Shown: positions 9,032-21,800 of the stretch, piece after piece | Position numbering within the stretch: position 1 is the first letter of the stretch | How the letters are laid out: each line of letters begins with the position of its first letter | Assembly (NCBI RefSeq): GCF_012489685.1 | Contig: NC_080042.1 | Location: 76,327,093 to 76,391,092, forward strand | Origin: Lotus japonicus | Taxonomy: Eukaryota; Streptophyta; Magnoliopsida; Fabales; Fabaceae | Length of the DNA: 64,000 bases | Direction: 5' to 3' | Translations under genes and position numbers: made by a program | The notes under the pieces: generated by a model | Told to the model about the DNA's origin: nothing | The model's input: the letters and a program-made list of their open reading frames with translations, nothing else | The model's database searches: none

Positions 9032-12000
9032 ATGGCTTCTGGTTCTGGTTCTGACAATGTCATCCCTTTGGCTGCTGCTTGTGAGATGAATGAAGCCAAG
9101 CGCACTCCCATTCCAGATCCGCCGTATGACGTGGAGAAACGGGCTATCTGGAAATCCCAGGTATTTATTCCTATTTCTGTGAATGGCAATTTACGTGCCA
9201 TTTTGGGCCCTTTGAAGAAGGCGAAGAAGGGCAGGCCTAACAGTCTCCCTGAGGACTACGAGCATTTTCACCCCAGCATTCGTGGGGATGAGCTCATTCT
9301 TGCATTCCAACCTTCTTACCGCTTCCCTTTTCTGAAAGATCCCAAAAGGGCTTTCAGGTCTGTGCCTCCTAACCCATCTGCTGGTGAAGGAGCCTATCTG
9401 AGATGGCTCAACAGGGTGGAGGCCAGTAAGTCTGGGCATTGGAAAGTGACTGGCATTTTCGACCTCATACAGTTGTCGAGGTCGCCGATTACTTACAACC
9501 CTGCCATGCTTCTGAGTTCTCTTTTCTTTTGGGAGCAGTCCACCAATAGCTTTCATGTCCCCTTTGGGATGCTTTCTCCTACTCTTCTCGATGTTGCTGC
9601 CATCACTGGCCTTTGGGTGGTGGGTGACGATTATCATTCTTCTGCTGCTCCCACTGATCCTATCGCCATTCCGACAGACAACATTGCTTTCAGTAAGTTT
9701 ATTAAAGATCATTATGTCGAGAATGGTGAAGTCTCCGATGCTGAGCATGTCGCGTTTCTACTGTATTGGCTTTCTGCCTATGTGTTCTGCACCAAATCTT
9801 TGAGAATTCCGGCTAAACTTCTTCCTTTAGCCAATCTGTTGCACGAGGGTCGAATTATCGCCATGGCTAGGCTCGTGCTCGGTAATCTCTACCAAATGAT
9901 CAATGAAGCAATCGCCGATATTCGAGATCCTAAAGTGGCGTCTTTGAATGCAGCTGGTCCTTTCTGGCTTCTTCAGCTTTGGATGAGTGCGGTTTTCGAA
10001 CCATCTCTTCCAGCCAAGAACTCTCCTCCTGTGGTGTCTAACACAAGGATCGACGCTTTCAGGCTTGAAGCTCTCACCCCTCCTTATGATGCCTCCACGT
10101 TCGAGTTTGACTTTAAGAAGTATTTCACCATGTTTTTCGAGCTGAAACGTTTCCGCTCGAGCTTTGCACCGTATCACAAACCCTCTTACGGCCCTCGGTG
10201 GCTAAGGAATTCATATCCTAATCTTCCCGGTTCGGAGAACCTTTCTCAACACCAAGTCGAGCTTTGGCAGACTATATTGTCTCCCAGGGTGTTAACCATC
10301 AACTTCGCCAGTAATGATTTTACTCTTTGCGGTTACAATCCTCAGCTTGTGTCTCGACAGTTTGGGCTGAGTCAAGATTTGCCCAATACCTTGTTCGACA
10401 AATCCCTCATCCTCTATCCTGGTACCATCACCAAACGTAGTGTTTTCGACACTACCATTGGTTACTATAACAATGAGGAGCTACTTGGTCTTAGTCCTTT
10501 CAGTTTCACTCCATCCTTTTACGTCACCCAGGCGTTTAAGGCGTGGTGGTCTGCTTATTGGCATGATATTTCGACGCCAATTGAGGATTGCTTCCAGCGC
10601 ATAACAAACGTTTTTCTTTTGCAGAGGCAGGCCCCAAAGAAAACCAAAGGTATGCATACATCTGAGATCAACGCTTTTCAACAATTCTTCGGTGTAGTGT
10701 ACTTTCCGGGTCCTCGACTTCAGGAAACGGTTGCCAAAGCAGCTCAAGTTCTCAGGCAAATGTGGGAAGCTAAAGCCAAGAAAACCTGATTGAACCTTCC
10801 TTCTGATGAGGACGGTCTTTCTTTTATTATTCGAAAAACTGGCTTTAGGTTCCCACCACTGCCTACTTGTAAGTATGCTTTGGCTTTTCCGGTAGTGCTT
10901 CCTAAGTGGGTTGATCATGTAAGTATCAAAAACTTTTACCACAGTGCACTGCCCCCTCGGAAGCGGGTGACCTGGACCAAGCGTTACCTATGGAATTATC
11001 CTCTCCATGTGCCGGTTGAAATCTTCAACCACATATCGATAAAATCGCTTATTGGTCAAGGTAATCATTTCGACCTGGCATCTTTGCGATATTTATGGCT
11101 TAATCCTCCTTTGTTTTCTTTTTGTAGCTGAACCAATTCCTCGACCGACCCCTCAGGCTTCTCCTCGGGTGGCCTCTGCGATTGTCGAAGTGGAGGATGA
11201 TGATGATGATGATGTTGCCTTGGCTGATAAGCTCAAGATTCCTAAGGTAATACTGAACCTTGTGAAACTCTGACTTTTACTCGACGTGTATATTTTTGTG
11301 ATCATTTGCTTTTGTTTCAGAGTCGAAAACGGGGAGCCACCCCAACTACTTCTGCGAGCCAAAAGAGGGCTAAAGGCGCTGGTGAATCTTCTGTGGGAAA
11401 TCCCTCCCCGGCTAAATCAGCTAGTCAACGTGAGGAAGTGCAGCAAGGTGTTGAACAAGGTGTTGATGAGCAGGCTTCTAATCCTCTGCTTCAAGGTACT
11501 ACACCAATTCCTGTCGAGATGGCTCAAGCCAAGAAGACCTCCGGGAAAAGGTCTAGTCGCAAATTTGGCAGCTCCTCTTCCCACCATTCTAAAAGTTCAA
11601 CCAGTTCCAGTCCCCTCAGAGCATCTGGCCCTAAGGTGAATCATTAGCTCACATCTTGTTTCAATTTGCTTCATTTTCCTCTTTCTCAATCATTTTTACT
11701 TTGATTCTTCAGAGGGTTGGCATGTCTAAAATGGTTGTACCTCGGGCCACGTGGTTTTCTTCTAAACCTCCACCAATTGCCCTATCTAGTTCTTCGAGCG
11801 GTTTAGAGTCCTCTAGCTCGAGTTTAGACTCTATTGAGTCAGACCCTGTGTGGGACAAACTGACATTCTATTTTAACTCGAAACCAATTGCTTGGCAACA
11901 TCCTGGTTGTGAACCCTATTATACCAAAGAATGTCGAGATAACCTTTCTAATTTTCCTCCACAGGATATGCAGAACCTGCCTTCCCCTGCTCGTGAAGAA

Positions 12001-12993
12001 AGCATGCCGCATGATGAAGTGCAGGGTGGTGAGGATCCAATCATTCAGCCTGACCAAGTGATTGGCGTAATGCCCCCACCCAAGGCTGATGTTCTGGCCT
12101 CTACTCATTCCGAACCTTCTCCTCGACAGCTTCAAACTTCCCCTCAACAGCCTCGACTTTCTCCTCAGCGATTTCAACAAGATGCTAGAGCCGCTTTGAT
12201 CTCACCTCATGCTAAGGGAGGTTCAGCTTCTTCTAAGACGGCTGCTTCTTCTCATACTTCTAGTGAAAGGCTCAGTGCTCTTTTGGTCGAGGATCCTCTT
12301 TCTATCTTCCAGAGCTTCTTTGATGGTACTTTGGATCTCGAGTCTCCGCCGCGCCAAGCTGAAATTGCTGAGACTGCTCAGTCTGGTGGAGTGCCCGATG
12401 ATAGCCGGATTGAAGCGGCTCTTGTTAAGTTAAAAGGGCTGGTTTTCGATACTGGCTTTATTGGCAGTGTCCGAGTCACTCCTCAATTAGGCCAAGAAGT
12501 GAAAGAACTGCTTGCCTTCCTCTTAAGCCAACAACTTGATCAAATTCAGGCAGATGCTCTCGTCGAATTGCAAACTCTCGTGGTCGATGTTGTGGCCACG
12601 CTTGACAAAGCCATTGCAGTGGAGCAATCTATTGAAACTAAAAAGGCACAAGTGGTTTCCAATACCAATGGCCTATTGCCCGCAAAAGAAGAGGCTCTCA
12701 AGCTGACTGCTAGGAGGACTCTCATTGCAGCTGAGTTGTCGAGTGTTGATGCTCGACTGGATGAGCTTCACAGGGAGGTAGCCAGACTCGAGAAGCAAAA
12801 GGCTATGTTGATTGATGAAGGCCCAGCTGTGAATTCTCGACTGAATGCGCTGGCTGCTGAGTGCACGGGCGTGATGCTCTCGACATCTCAACTTTCTAAA
12901 GAAGTAGCAGCGGAACAGCGTATGAAGCAAAGCTTGGATTGTAGGATTGCTGCTGCTGGGGTTCAGCTTGAAGCCTTCAAGTCGAGAATTTAG
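9032..12993 (+). CDS. Antisense plant-mobile-domain (PMD, MAIN-like) gene inside the Tat element, spliced, with an in-frame TGA
   Basis: Proposed exons are 9032-11060, 11128-11246, 11321-11635 and 11713-12993. All introns are GT-AG and phases are consistent, giving 1248 codons including the terminal stop. The N-terminal half is a plant mobile domain (PF10536, 'aminotransferase-like'), seen in YNPAMLLSSLFFWEQSTNSF and GMLSPTLLDVAAITGLWV; PMDs occur in the host proteins MAIN and MAIL1 and in Tat retroelements. An acidic D-repeat, a Ser/Lys-rich linker and a C-terminal coiled coil (about residues 1085-1247) follow. A TGA at 10787-10789 (codon 586) interrupts exon 1 and is also present in the second copy. 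The frame stays open with related sequence after it, so it is a recent nonsense change or a readthrough site. I chose the ATG at 9032 because it is the first ATG in frame and has G at +4. Splicing is inferred, not observed. Confidence 0.75.
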
Positions 12994-13408
12994 GCTTCAT
13001 AATTGTTGCTTTATTGTAATGGCCATGGATCTATTATGGCCTTTGTTGCCAACTTTATCATTCCCGTCCTGTAACTCTATTCGATTCTAATTAATGAATG
13101 ACTTTGTATTGGCAATGCTCGACATGCTTTATTTCTCGATTTGCATTTTATCGTTGAATCAGCTTTCGCTACATTACTCCTTGCATTGAATTGCTAAACC
13201 TCACCTTTTAACTTGGTGCTTAATCTAACCTTTCAGCTTCCAAGTTTCTTGGAAAACCACGATAATTTATAACGCTTTTATCACGTTTCTGTTCAACGAC
13301 TCAAGAACTTCCTTCACTTGTGGTAGTGGTTGACGTGGCTTGCCGTGTTTGGCTGACGCTTTGGTAACTGCATGCTTGCATTAATACGTCTGTTTGTTAC
13401 TTCCCTAC

Positions 13409-13415
13409 TATAAAT
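13409..13415 (+). promoter_or_regulatory. TATA box of the second antisense gene
   Basis: TATAAAT lies 97 bp upstream of the ATG at 13506. The same site recurs at 18177-18183 in the duplicated block. Confidence 0.6.
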
Positions 13416-13505
13416 GAAACAGTTTTCTACTCGTCTTTCAACAGCAACTCTTTTCTTTCCATTCTTCCCTTCTTTCTGCGATCCAAGAACCTTTCATTCT
13501 TCACC

Positions 13506-13979
13506 ATGGATAGCAGACTAATTCTTCGTCGTATCAAGGACTTGGCTTTCCAAGAGAACCTTTTCCATAACCTGTATGACTCCTCTGCTGGCCTTGATGA
13601 GCTTTTAGGGCTCATTGATCAACTACTTCATAGGCCAATCGTTGCGCTCGTTAGAATTCCTCTTCAGGAGTTCCAGGGGCTTCTCTTGGAGGCCAAGCCT
13701 CTGTTTGAAGAGTTCCGGAAACTTTCAGTAATGGTGTTCTTTCAAGAACACCAAATAGATGAGTGGAGGGATAAATTCGATTTTCTCCAGGCCTCTTTGG
13801 ATCAGCAAGATCCTGAAGGTCTTGTTCAGTCAGTTGTCGCGATTCTTGCAGCCTCCCTTGAAGACCTGGTTGCTCGTCAAAAGAAGGCTCGACTTGAGGG
13901 CCAGATGGTAGCGCTGGTGGGTCGATTAGCACCCATACAAGCTAAATATGACGGATACAGAGCCATTTTTCCTTTTTAG
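13506..13979 (+). CDS. Second antisense gene of the Tat element, 157-residue helical protein of unknown function
   Basis: This is a single open frame with its own TATA box, an ATG in the context ACCATGG and a stop at 13977-13979. An AT-rich putative polyadenylation region (ATTAATGAATATAA) follows at about 14025. The protein (MDSRLILRRIKDLAF...) is rich in Leu, Glu and Gln, looks wholly helical, and contains heptad-like Leu spacing. I see no signal peptide or membrane span, and I do not recognise the family. It lies between the antisense PMD gene (514 bp away) and pol, which converges on it with only 83 bp between the stops. An exact copy is at 18274-18747. It could be an accessory retrotransposon protein or a captured host fragment. 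Confidence 0.6.
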   Translation: MDSRLILRRIKDLAFQENLFHNLYDSSAGLDELLGLIDQLLHRPIVALVRIPLQEFQGLLLEAKPLFEEFRKLSVMVFFQEHQIDEWRDKFDFLQASLDQQDPEGLVQSVVAILAASLEDLVARQKKARLEGQMVALVGRLAPIQAKYDGYRAIFPF

Positions 13980-14062
13980 GTTTCTAGTTTTACTTGTATT
14001 TTGCCATACTTGTAACGTTTTTCGATTAATGAATATAATTTGGCAATTTTATCGTTCATGTT

Positions 14063-15258
14063 TCATTCGATTTTACATTCGTGCAACATTGGCTTATATG
14101 CTTTTAAATACTTGCCATTTATCGTAACACATTGACTCTGATTGCCCAATTCCTTGATCACGTAAGCATTATTGGGTAACGTTTTCTCGACTGTAAATGG
14201 CCCTTCCCAACTGGGGGTCCATTTTCCATAAACTCTATCCTTTTTATCCATTGGGAGAATAACTTTCCACACATAATCCCCTGTAATAAAAGATCGATCT
14301 CTAACCTTTTTGTTGTATGCTTTAGCTATGCGATCCTTTTGCCTTGTTAAGACGTCTAGTGCCAAGAGCCTTTCTTCGTCGAGGTTGACCATTTCATCTA
14401 GCATCATATTCCAGTAAACGTCGCTTGGGATTTCTTCTTGCCTTTGAATTCGACATGATTGCAAGTATACCTCTGCGGGCAATACGGCTTCTTGGCCATA
14501 GGCCAGTCGAAAAGGCGTCGTTCCTGTCGCTTCCCTTGGTGAATTCCGGTAAGCCCATAGGACTTGGCTTAAAGATTCATGCCAGCTTTTTGGTTTTCGA
14601 CCCACATGCTTCTTGATCAAGCTTATTAGGACTTTGTTGGCTGCTTCTACTTGGCCATTAGCCTGAGCGTAGTAAGGGGTCGAGGTCAAAAGCTTGATGC
14701 CCCAAGATTCTGCGAAGGCTGCCACTTTGCGTCCCACAAACACCGTGCCTTGGTCCGTTGTAATGGACTCTGGCAATCCAAATCGATATACAATGTGGTT
14801 TTGTATGAACTCGATCACCGTTTCCTGTGTTACGTTTTGTAGTGGGATGGCTTCGACCCATTTAGTGAAATAGTCGACTGCCACAATGATATACTTGTGC
14901 TGCTTTGATGAAGCTGGGTGAATTTCGCCAATTAAGTCTATTGCCCATCCCCTAAAAGGCCATGGCTTGATAATAGAGTGCAATTCACTAGCTGGCACAT
15001 GCTGGATTCCTGAGTGTTTTTGGCAATCTTGACAACCTTTTGCGTACTCGATGCAATTTTTCATGATAGTTGGCCAATACAAACCTTGTCTAAATAGAAT
15101 CCATTTCATTTTGGCCCTGCTTGGTGAGCACCACACAGGCCATCGTGAGCAGCTGATACTGCTATAAATGCGTCGTCTTCGGCTTAAGCATTTCAACAGT
15201 GTGCCGTCGACGTTCTTTTTAACAACTCGTTGCCTAAAATGGTGTAACTTAGAGCTCT
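14063..15258 (-). pseudogene. Duplicate 3' part of Tat pol (integrase), truncated at the gap
   Basis: This repeats the integrase end of the intact pol at 18831-20027, with single-base indels close to the N run that break the frame (for example CTTCGGCTTAAG against CTTCGCTTAAG near 15180). Away from the gap I see no difference. It is best read as an assembly duplicate with low-quality contig ends, not a second gene. Confidence 0.8.
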
Positions 15259-15358
15259 NNNNNNNNNNNNNNNNNNNNNNNNNNNNNNNNNNNNNNNNNN
15301 NNNNNNNNNNNNNNNNNNNNNNNNNNNNNNNNNNNNNNNNNNNNNNNNNNNNNNNNNN
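15259..15358. other. Assembly gap, 100 N
   Basis: A run of exactly 100 N indicates a gap of conventional rather than measured size. It sits at the junction of the two copies of the 4.7 kb block. Confidence 0.99.
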
Positions 15359-17761
15359 ATTGCTTCCAGCGCATAACAAACGTTTTTCTTTTGCAGAGGC
15401 AGGCCCCAAAAAAACCAAAGGTATGCATACATCTGAGATCAACGCTTTTCAACAATTCTTCGGTGTAGTGTACTTTCCGGGTCCTCGACTAGGAAACGGT
15501 TGCCAAAGCAGCTCAAGTTCTCAGGCAAATGTGGGAAGCTAAAGCCAAGAAAACCTGATTGAACCTTCCTTCTGATGAGGACGGTCTTTCTTTTATTATT
15601 CGAAAACTGGCTTTAGGTTCCCACCACTGCCTACTTGTAAGTATGCTTTGGCTTTTCCGGTAGTGCTTCCTAAGTGGGTTGATCATGTAAGTATCAAAAA
15701 CTTTTACCACAGTGCACTGCCCCCTCGGAAGCGGGTGACCTGGACCAAGCGTTACCTATGGAATTATCCTCTCCATGTGCCGGTTGAAATCTTCAACCAC
15801 ATATCGATAAAATCGCTTATTGGTCAAGGTAATCATTTCGACCTGGCATCTTTGCGATATTTATGGCTTAATCCTCCTTTGTTTTCTTTTTGTAGCTGAA
15901 CCAATTCCTCGACCGACCCCTCAGGCTTCTCCTCGGGTGGCCTCTGCGATTGTCGAAGTGGAGGATGATGATGATGATGATGTTGCCTTGGCTGATAAGC
16001 TCAAGATTCCTAAGGTAATACTGAACCTTGTGAAACTCTGACTTTTACTCGACGTGTATATTTTTGTGATCATTTGCTTTTGTTTCAGAGTCGAAAACGG
16101 GGAGCCACCCCAACTACTTCTGCGAGCCAAAAGAGGGCTAAAGGCGCTGGTGAATCTTCTGTGGGAAATCCCTCCCCGGCTAAATCAGCTAGTCAACGTG
16201 AGGAAGTGCAGCAAGGTGTTGAACAAGGTGTTGATGAGCAGGCTTCTAATCCTCTGCTTCAAGGTACTACACCAATTCCTGTCGAGATGGCTCAAGCCAA
16301 GAAGACCTCCGGGAAAAGGTCTAGTCGCAAATTTGGCAGCTCCTCTTCCCACCATTCTAAAAGTTCAACCAGTTCCAGTCCCCTCAGAGCATCTGGCCCT
16401 AAGGTGAATCATTAGCTCACATCTTGTTTCAATTTGCTTCATTTTCCTCTTTCTCAATCATTTTTACTTTGATTCTTCAGAGGGTTGGCATGTCTAAAAT
16501 GGTTGTACCTCGGGCCACGTGGTTTTCTTCTAAACCTCCACCAATTGCCCTATCTAGTTCTTCGAGCGGTTTAGAGTCCTCTAGCTCGAGTTTAGACTCT
16601 ATTGAGTCAGACCCTGTGTGGGACAAACTGACATTCTATTTTAACTCGAAACCAATTGCTTGGCAACATCCTGGTTGTGAACCCTATTATACCAAAGAAT
16701 GTCGAGATAACCTTTCTAATTTTCCTCCACAGGATATGCAGAACCTGCCTTCCCCTGCTCGTGAAGAAAGCATGCCGCATGATGAAGTGCAGGGTGGTGA
16801 GGATCCAATCATTCAGCCTGACCAAGTGATTGGCGTAATGCCCCCACCCAAGGCTGATGTTCTGGCCTCTACTCATTCCGAACCTTCTCCTCGACAGCTT
16901 CAAACTTCCCCTCAACAGCCTCGACTTTCTCCTCAGCGATTTCAACAAGATGCTAGAGCCGCTTTGATCTCACCTCATGCTAAGGGAGGTTCAGCTTCTT
17001 CTAAGACGGCTGCTTCTTCTCATACTTCTAGTGAAAGGCTCAGTGCTCTTTTGGTCGAGGATCCTCTTTCTATCTTCCAGAGCTTCTTTGATGGTACTTT
17101 GGATCTCGAGTCTCCGCCGCGCCAAGCTGAAATTGCTGAGACTGCTCAGTCTGGTGGAGTGCCCGATGATAGCCGGATTGAAGCGGCTCTTGTTAAGTTA
17201 AAAGGGCTGGTTTTCGATACTGGCTTTATTGGCAGTGTCCGAGTCACTCCTCAATTAGGCCAAGAAGTGAAAGAACTGCTTGCCTTCCTCTTAAGCCAAC
17301 AACTTGATCAAATTCAGGCAGATGCTCTCGTCGAATTGCAAACTCTCGTGGTCGATGTTGTGGCCACGCTTGACAAAGCCATTGCAGTGGAGCAATCTAT
17401 TGAAACTAAAAAGGCACAAGTGGTTTCCAATACCAATGGCCTATTGCCCGCAAAAGAAGAGGCTCTCAAGCTGACTGCTAGGAGGACTCTCATTGCAGCT
17501 GAGTTGTCGAGTGTTGATGCTCGACTGGATGAGCTTCACAGGGAGGTAGCCAGACTCGAGAAGCAAAAGGCTATGTTGATTGATGAAGGCCCAGCTGTGA
17601 ATTCTCGACTGAATGCGCTGGCTGCTGAGTGCACGGGCGTGATGCTCTCGACATCTCAACTTTCTAAAGAAGTAGCAGCGGAACAGCGTATGAAGCAAAG
17701 CTTGGATTGTAGGATTGCTGCTGCTGGGGTTCAGCTTGAAGCCTTCAAGTCGAGAATTTAG
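15359..17761 (+). pseudogene. Duplicate 3' part of the antisense PMD gene
   Basis: This copy begins inside exon 1 at the gap. The remaining exons fall at about 15359-15828, 15896-16014, 16089-16403 and 16481-17761, with the same splice signals. The TGA is at 15556-15558. Small indels in the first 250 bp shift the frame of the exon 1 remnant. It is probably the same locus as 10587-12993 assembled twice. Confidence 0.8.
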
Positions 17762-18273
17762 GCTTCATAATTGTTGCTTTATTGTAATGGCCATGGATCT
17801 ATTATGGCCTTTGTTGCCAACTTTATCATTCCCGTCCTGTAACTCTATTCGATTCTAATTAATGAATGACTTTGTATTGGCAATGCTCGACATGCTTTAT
17901 TTCTCGATTTGCATTTTATCGTTGAATCAGCTTTCGCTACATTACTCCTTGCATTGAATTGCTAAACCTCACCTTTTAACTTGGTGCTTAATCTAACCTT
18001 TCAGCTTCCAAGTTTCTTGGAAAACCACGATAATTTATAACGCTTTTATCACGTTTCTGTTCAACGACTCAAGAACTTCCTTCACTTGTGGTAGTGGTTG
18101 ACGTGGCTTGCCGTGTTTGGCTGACGCTTTGGTAACTGCATGCTTGCATTAATACGTCTGTTTGTTACTTCCCTACTATAAATGAAACAGTTTTCTACTC
18201 GTCTTTCAACAGCAACTCTTTTCTTTCCATTCTTCCCTTCTTTCTGCGATCCAAGAACCTTTCATTCTTCACC

Positions 18274-18747
18274 ATGGATAGCAGACTAATTCTTCGTCGT
18301 ATCAAGGACTTGGCTTTCCAAGAGAACCTTTTCCATAACCTGTATGACTCCTCTGCTGGCCTTGATGAGCTTTTAGGGCTCATTGATCAACTACTTCATA
18401 GGCCAATCGTTGCGCTCGTTAGAATTCCTCTTCAGGAGTTCCAGGGGCTTCTCTTGGAGGCCAAGCCTCTGTTTGAAGAGTTCCGGAAACTTTCAGTAAT
18501 GGTGTTCTTTCAAGAACACCAAATAGATGAGTGGAGGGATAAATTCGATTTTCTCCAGGCCTCTTTGGATCAGCAAGATCCTGAAGGTCTTGTTCAGTCA
18601 GTTGTCGCGATTCTTGCAGCCTCCCTTGAAGACCTGGTTGCTCGTCAAAAGAAGGCTCGACTTGAGGGCCAGATGGTAGCGCTGGTGGGTCGATTAGCAC
18701 CCATACAAGCTAAATATGACGGATACAGAGCCATTTTTCCTTTTTAG
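18274..18747 (+). CDS. Duplicate of the 157-residue antisense ORF
   Basis: The encoded protein is identical to that of 13506-13979, offset by 4768. If the duplication is an assembly artefact, this is the same gene. In the unduplicated element it would sit 83 bp from the end of the intact pol. Confidence 0.6.
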   Translation: MDSRLILRRIKDLAFQENLFHNLYDSSAGLDELLGLIDQLLHRPIVALVRIPLQEFQGLLLEAKPLFEEFRKLSVMVFFQEHQIDEWRDKFDFLQASLDQQDPEGLVQSVVAILAASLEDLVARQKKARLEGQMVALVGRLAPIQAKYDGYRAIFPF

Positions 18748-18830
18748 GTTTCTAGTTTTACTTGTATTTTGCCATACTTGTAACGTTTTTCGATTAATGA
18801 ATATAATTTGGCAATTTTATCGTTCATGTT

Positions 18831-21800
18831 TCATTCGATTTTACATTCGTGCAACATTGGCTTATATGCTTTTAAATACTTGCCATTTATCGTAACACAT
18901 TGACTCTGATTGCCCAATTCCTTGATCACGTAAGCATTATTGGGTAACGTTTTCTCGACTGTAAATGGCCCTTCCCAACTGGGGGTCCATTTTCCATAAA
19001 CTCTATCCTTTTTATCCATTGGGAGAATAACTTTCCACACATAATCCCCTGTAATAAAAGATCGATCTCTAACCTTTTTGTTGTATGCTTTAGCTATGCG
19101 ATCCTTTTGCCTTGTTAAGACGTCTAGTGCCAAGAGCCTTTCTTCGTCGAGGTTGACCATTTCATCTAGCATCATATTCCAGTAAACGTCGCTTGGGATT
19201 TCTTCTTGCCTTTGAATTCGACATGATTGCAAGTATACCTCTGCGGGCAATACGGCTTCTTGGCCATAGGCCAGTCGAAAAGGCGTCGTTCCTGTCGCTT
19301 CCCTTGGTGAATTCCGGTAAGCCCATAGGACTTGGCTTAAAGATTCATGCCAGCTTTTTGGTTTTCGACCCACATGCTTCTTGATCAAGCTTATTAGGAC
19401 TTTGTTGGCTGCTTCTACTTGGCCATTAGCCTGAGCGTAGTAAGGGGTCGAGGTCAAAAGCTTGATGCCCCAAGATTCTGCGAAGGCTGCCACTTTGCGT
19501 CCCACAAACACCGTGCCTTGGTCCGTTGTAATGGACTCTGGCAATCCAAATCGATATACAATGTGGTTTTGTATGAACTCGATCACCGTTTCCTGTGTTA
19601 CGTTTTGTAGTGGGATGGCTTCGACCCATTTAGTGAAATAGTCGACTGCCACAATGATATACTTGTGCTGCTTTGATGAAGCTGGGTGAATTTCGCCAAT
19701 TAAGTCTATTGCCCATCCCCTAAAAGGCCATGGCTTGATAATAGAGTGCAATTCACTAGCTGGCACATGCTGGATTCCTGAGTGTTTTTGGCAATCTTGA
19801 CAACCTTTTGCGTACTCGATGCAATTTTTCATGATAGTTGGCCAATACAAACCTTGTCTAAATAGAATCCATTTCATTTTGGCCCCTGCTTGGTGAGCAC
19901 CACACAGGCCATCGTGAGCAGCTGATACTGCTATAAATGCGTCGTCTTCGCTTAAGCATTTCAACAGTGTGCCGTCGACGTTCTTTTTAAACAACTCGTT
20001 GCCTAAAATGGTGTAACTTAGAGCTCTATACTTGACTTTTCTATCAGTTGACCCCACTGGGTTCTGCAGGTATTCGACAATTGGCTTTCTCCAATCGTCA
20101 GGAGTTAGATTATCAATGACCATAATGTCGAATTTAGCCAACAAATTACTTGCTTTCACATAATATTTGGCTAGATGCTCACTAACGCACTTGTATTCTT
20201 TGGTAAGCTGCTTTACTACCAACTCAGAATCCCCTTTCACGACAACATTCTTTGCCCCGAGAGCTAGCAAGATCTCGAGGCCTGATATCAGTGCCTCATA
20301 CTCGACCTTATTGTTCGAGCAATTACTCTTGATCCTAAATTTGAATTTAGTGGGGATGCCCTGCGGGGACATGATAAACATCCCGATTCCAGTTCCATTC
20401 TTATGGCTGGAACCGTCGAAATATAACTTCCAAGGCTGTATGCCCACATAGGTTATGATCTCTCTAGGCATGGTGTGATCTGCCAAGAAATCAGCAACCG
20501 CCTGCCCTTTAATCGCTTTTAATGGGGTGTAAGTTAATGAATATTCGGTTAGGGCCAAAGCCCATTTACCAATTCGACTATGCATGATTGGTTTGGATAA
20601 CATGTGCTTTATTATATCATAATGAGAAAAAACCATTACATCGATTGGCTTTATATAATATTTCAACTTTACACAAGAGAAGTACAGGCATAAACACAAT
20701 TTCTCGATCATAGTGTATCGAGTTTCTGCGCTATTTAACACCCTACTTAAATAAAATATGGCTCTTTCGTTGCCATCTTCATCTTCCTGAGCCAGCATGC
20801 TCCCGATGGTTTCATCTGTGGCAGAAATATACAGCTTCATTGGCCTCCCCTTGATGGGTGGTACCATTACAGGTGGATTGGACAAGTACTTCTTGAGTTC
20901 ATCGAATGCCTTTTGGTGCTCTGCCTCCCAGCGGAACACATCTTCCTTTTTTAGTCGAAGAAGCGGAGAAAATGACTTGGTCTTTTCACTGAGGTTGGTA
21001 ATGAATCTCCTTAGGAAGTTAATCTTCCCCAATAACGATTGTAGTTGCTTCTTGCTGGTTGGTGGACTTGTGTCGAGAATGGCTTTAGCTTTATTTTTGT
21101 TGATCTCGATGCCCTTTTTGTGCACCACAAAACCCAAAAAATCACCTGCAATAACACCAAAGGCACATTTAAGGGGATTCATCTTCAAGCCATATTTTCT
21201 CATCCTCTCAAAGGATTTCCTTAGATGCAACAAATGGTCATCCCTTGATGGGGATTTCACCACAATGTCATCAATATAAACCTGCATGAAGGTTTCTATA
21301 AAATCATGAAAAATGGTATTCATTACCCTTTGGTAGGTCGCGCCAGCGTTTTTCAATCCGAATGGCATGACCACCCACTCGTATGTCCCTAAGGCACCAG
21401 GACATCGAAAAGCTGTTTTCGACACATCCTCTTCTGCTATGAAGATTTGATTGTAGCCTGAGTAACCATCCAACAAGCTTAAGTATTCATGACCAGCAGC
21501 TGAATCCACCATCATTTCAGCAATAGGCATGTGATACTCGTCTTTTGGAGTGGCAGCGTTAAGATCTCGAAAATCAATGCAAACTCTCATCTTGCCGTTC
21601 TTTTTGATCACTGGAACCACGTTGGCTAACCAGTCCACATATCGAGCCGTTCTGATAAACTTACACCTAAGGAGCCTTTCAATTTCTCCCTTGATTTTTA
21701 CCAACACATCTGGATGGAACCTCCTGGGTAATTGCTTGACTGGTTTCTTGTCTTCTTTGATGGGTAACTTCAATTCCACTAATTCTCGACTGAGGCCAGG

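Larger units (their letters stand above)
15359..20027. repeat. Second copy of a 4.67 kb block of the Tat element
   Basis: 15359-20027 repeats 10587-15258 with a constant offset of 4768 over most of its length. All differences I found are 1-3 base indels within about 300 bp of the N run. The first copy is joined to the unique left part of the element and the second to the unique right part, as expected when two overlapping contigs are placed side by side. Confidence 0.9.

Noticed and set aside
10587..20027. A true tandem duplication of the antisense genes and integrase within the retrotransposon
   Set aside because: The copies meet at an N gap and differ only by indels next to it. A misassembly explains this better than biology.
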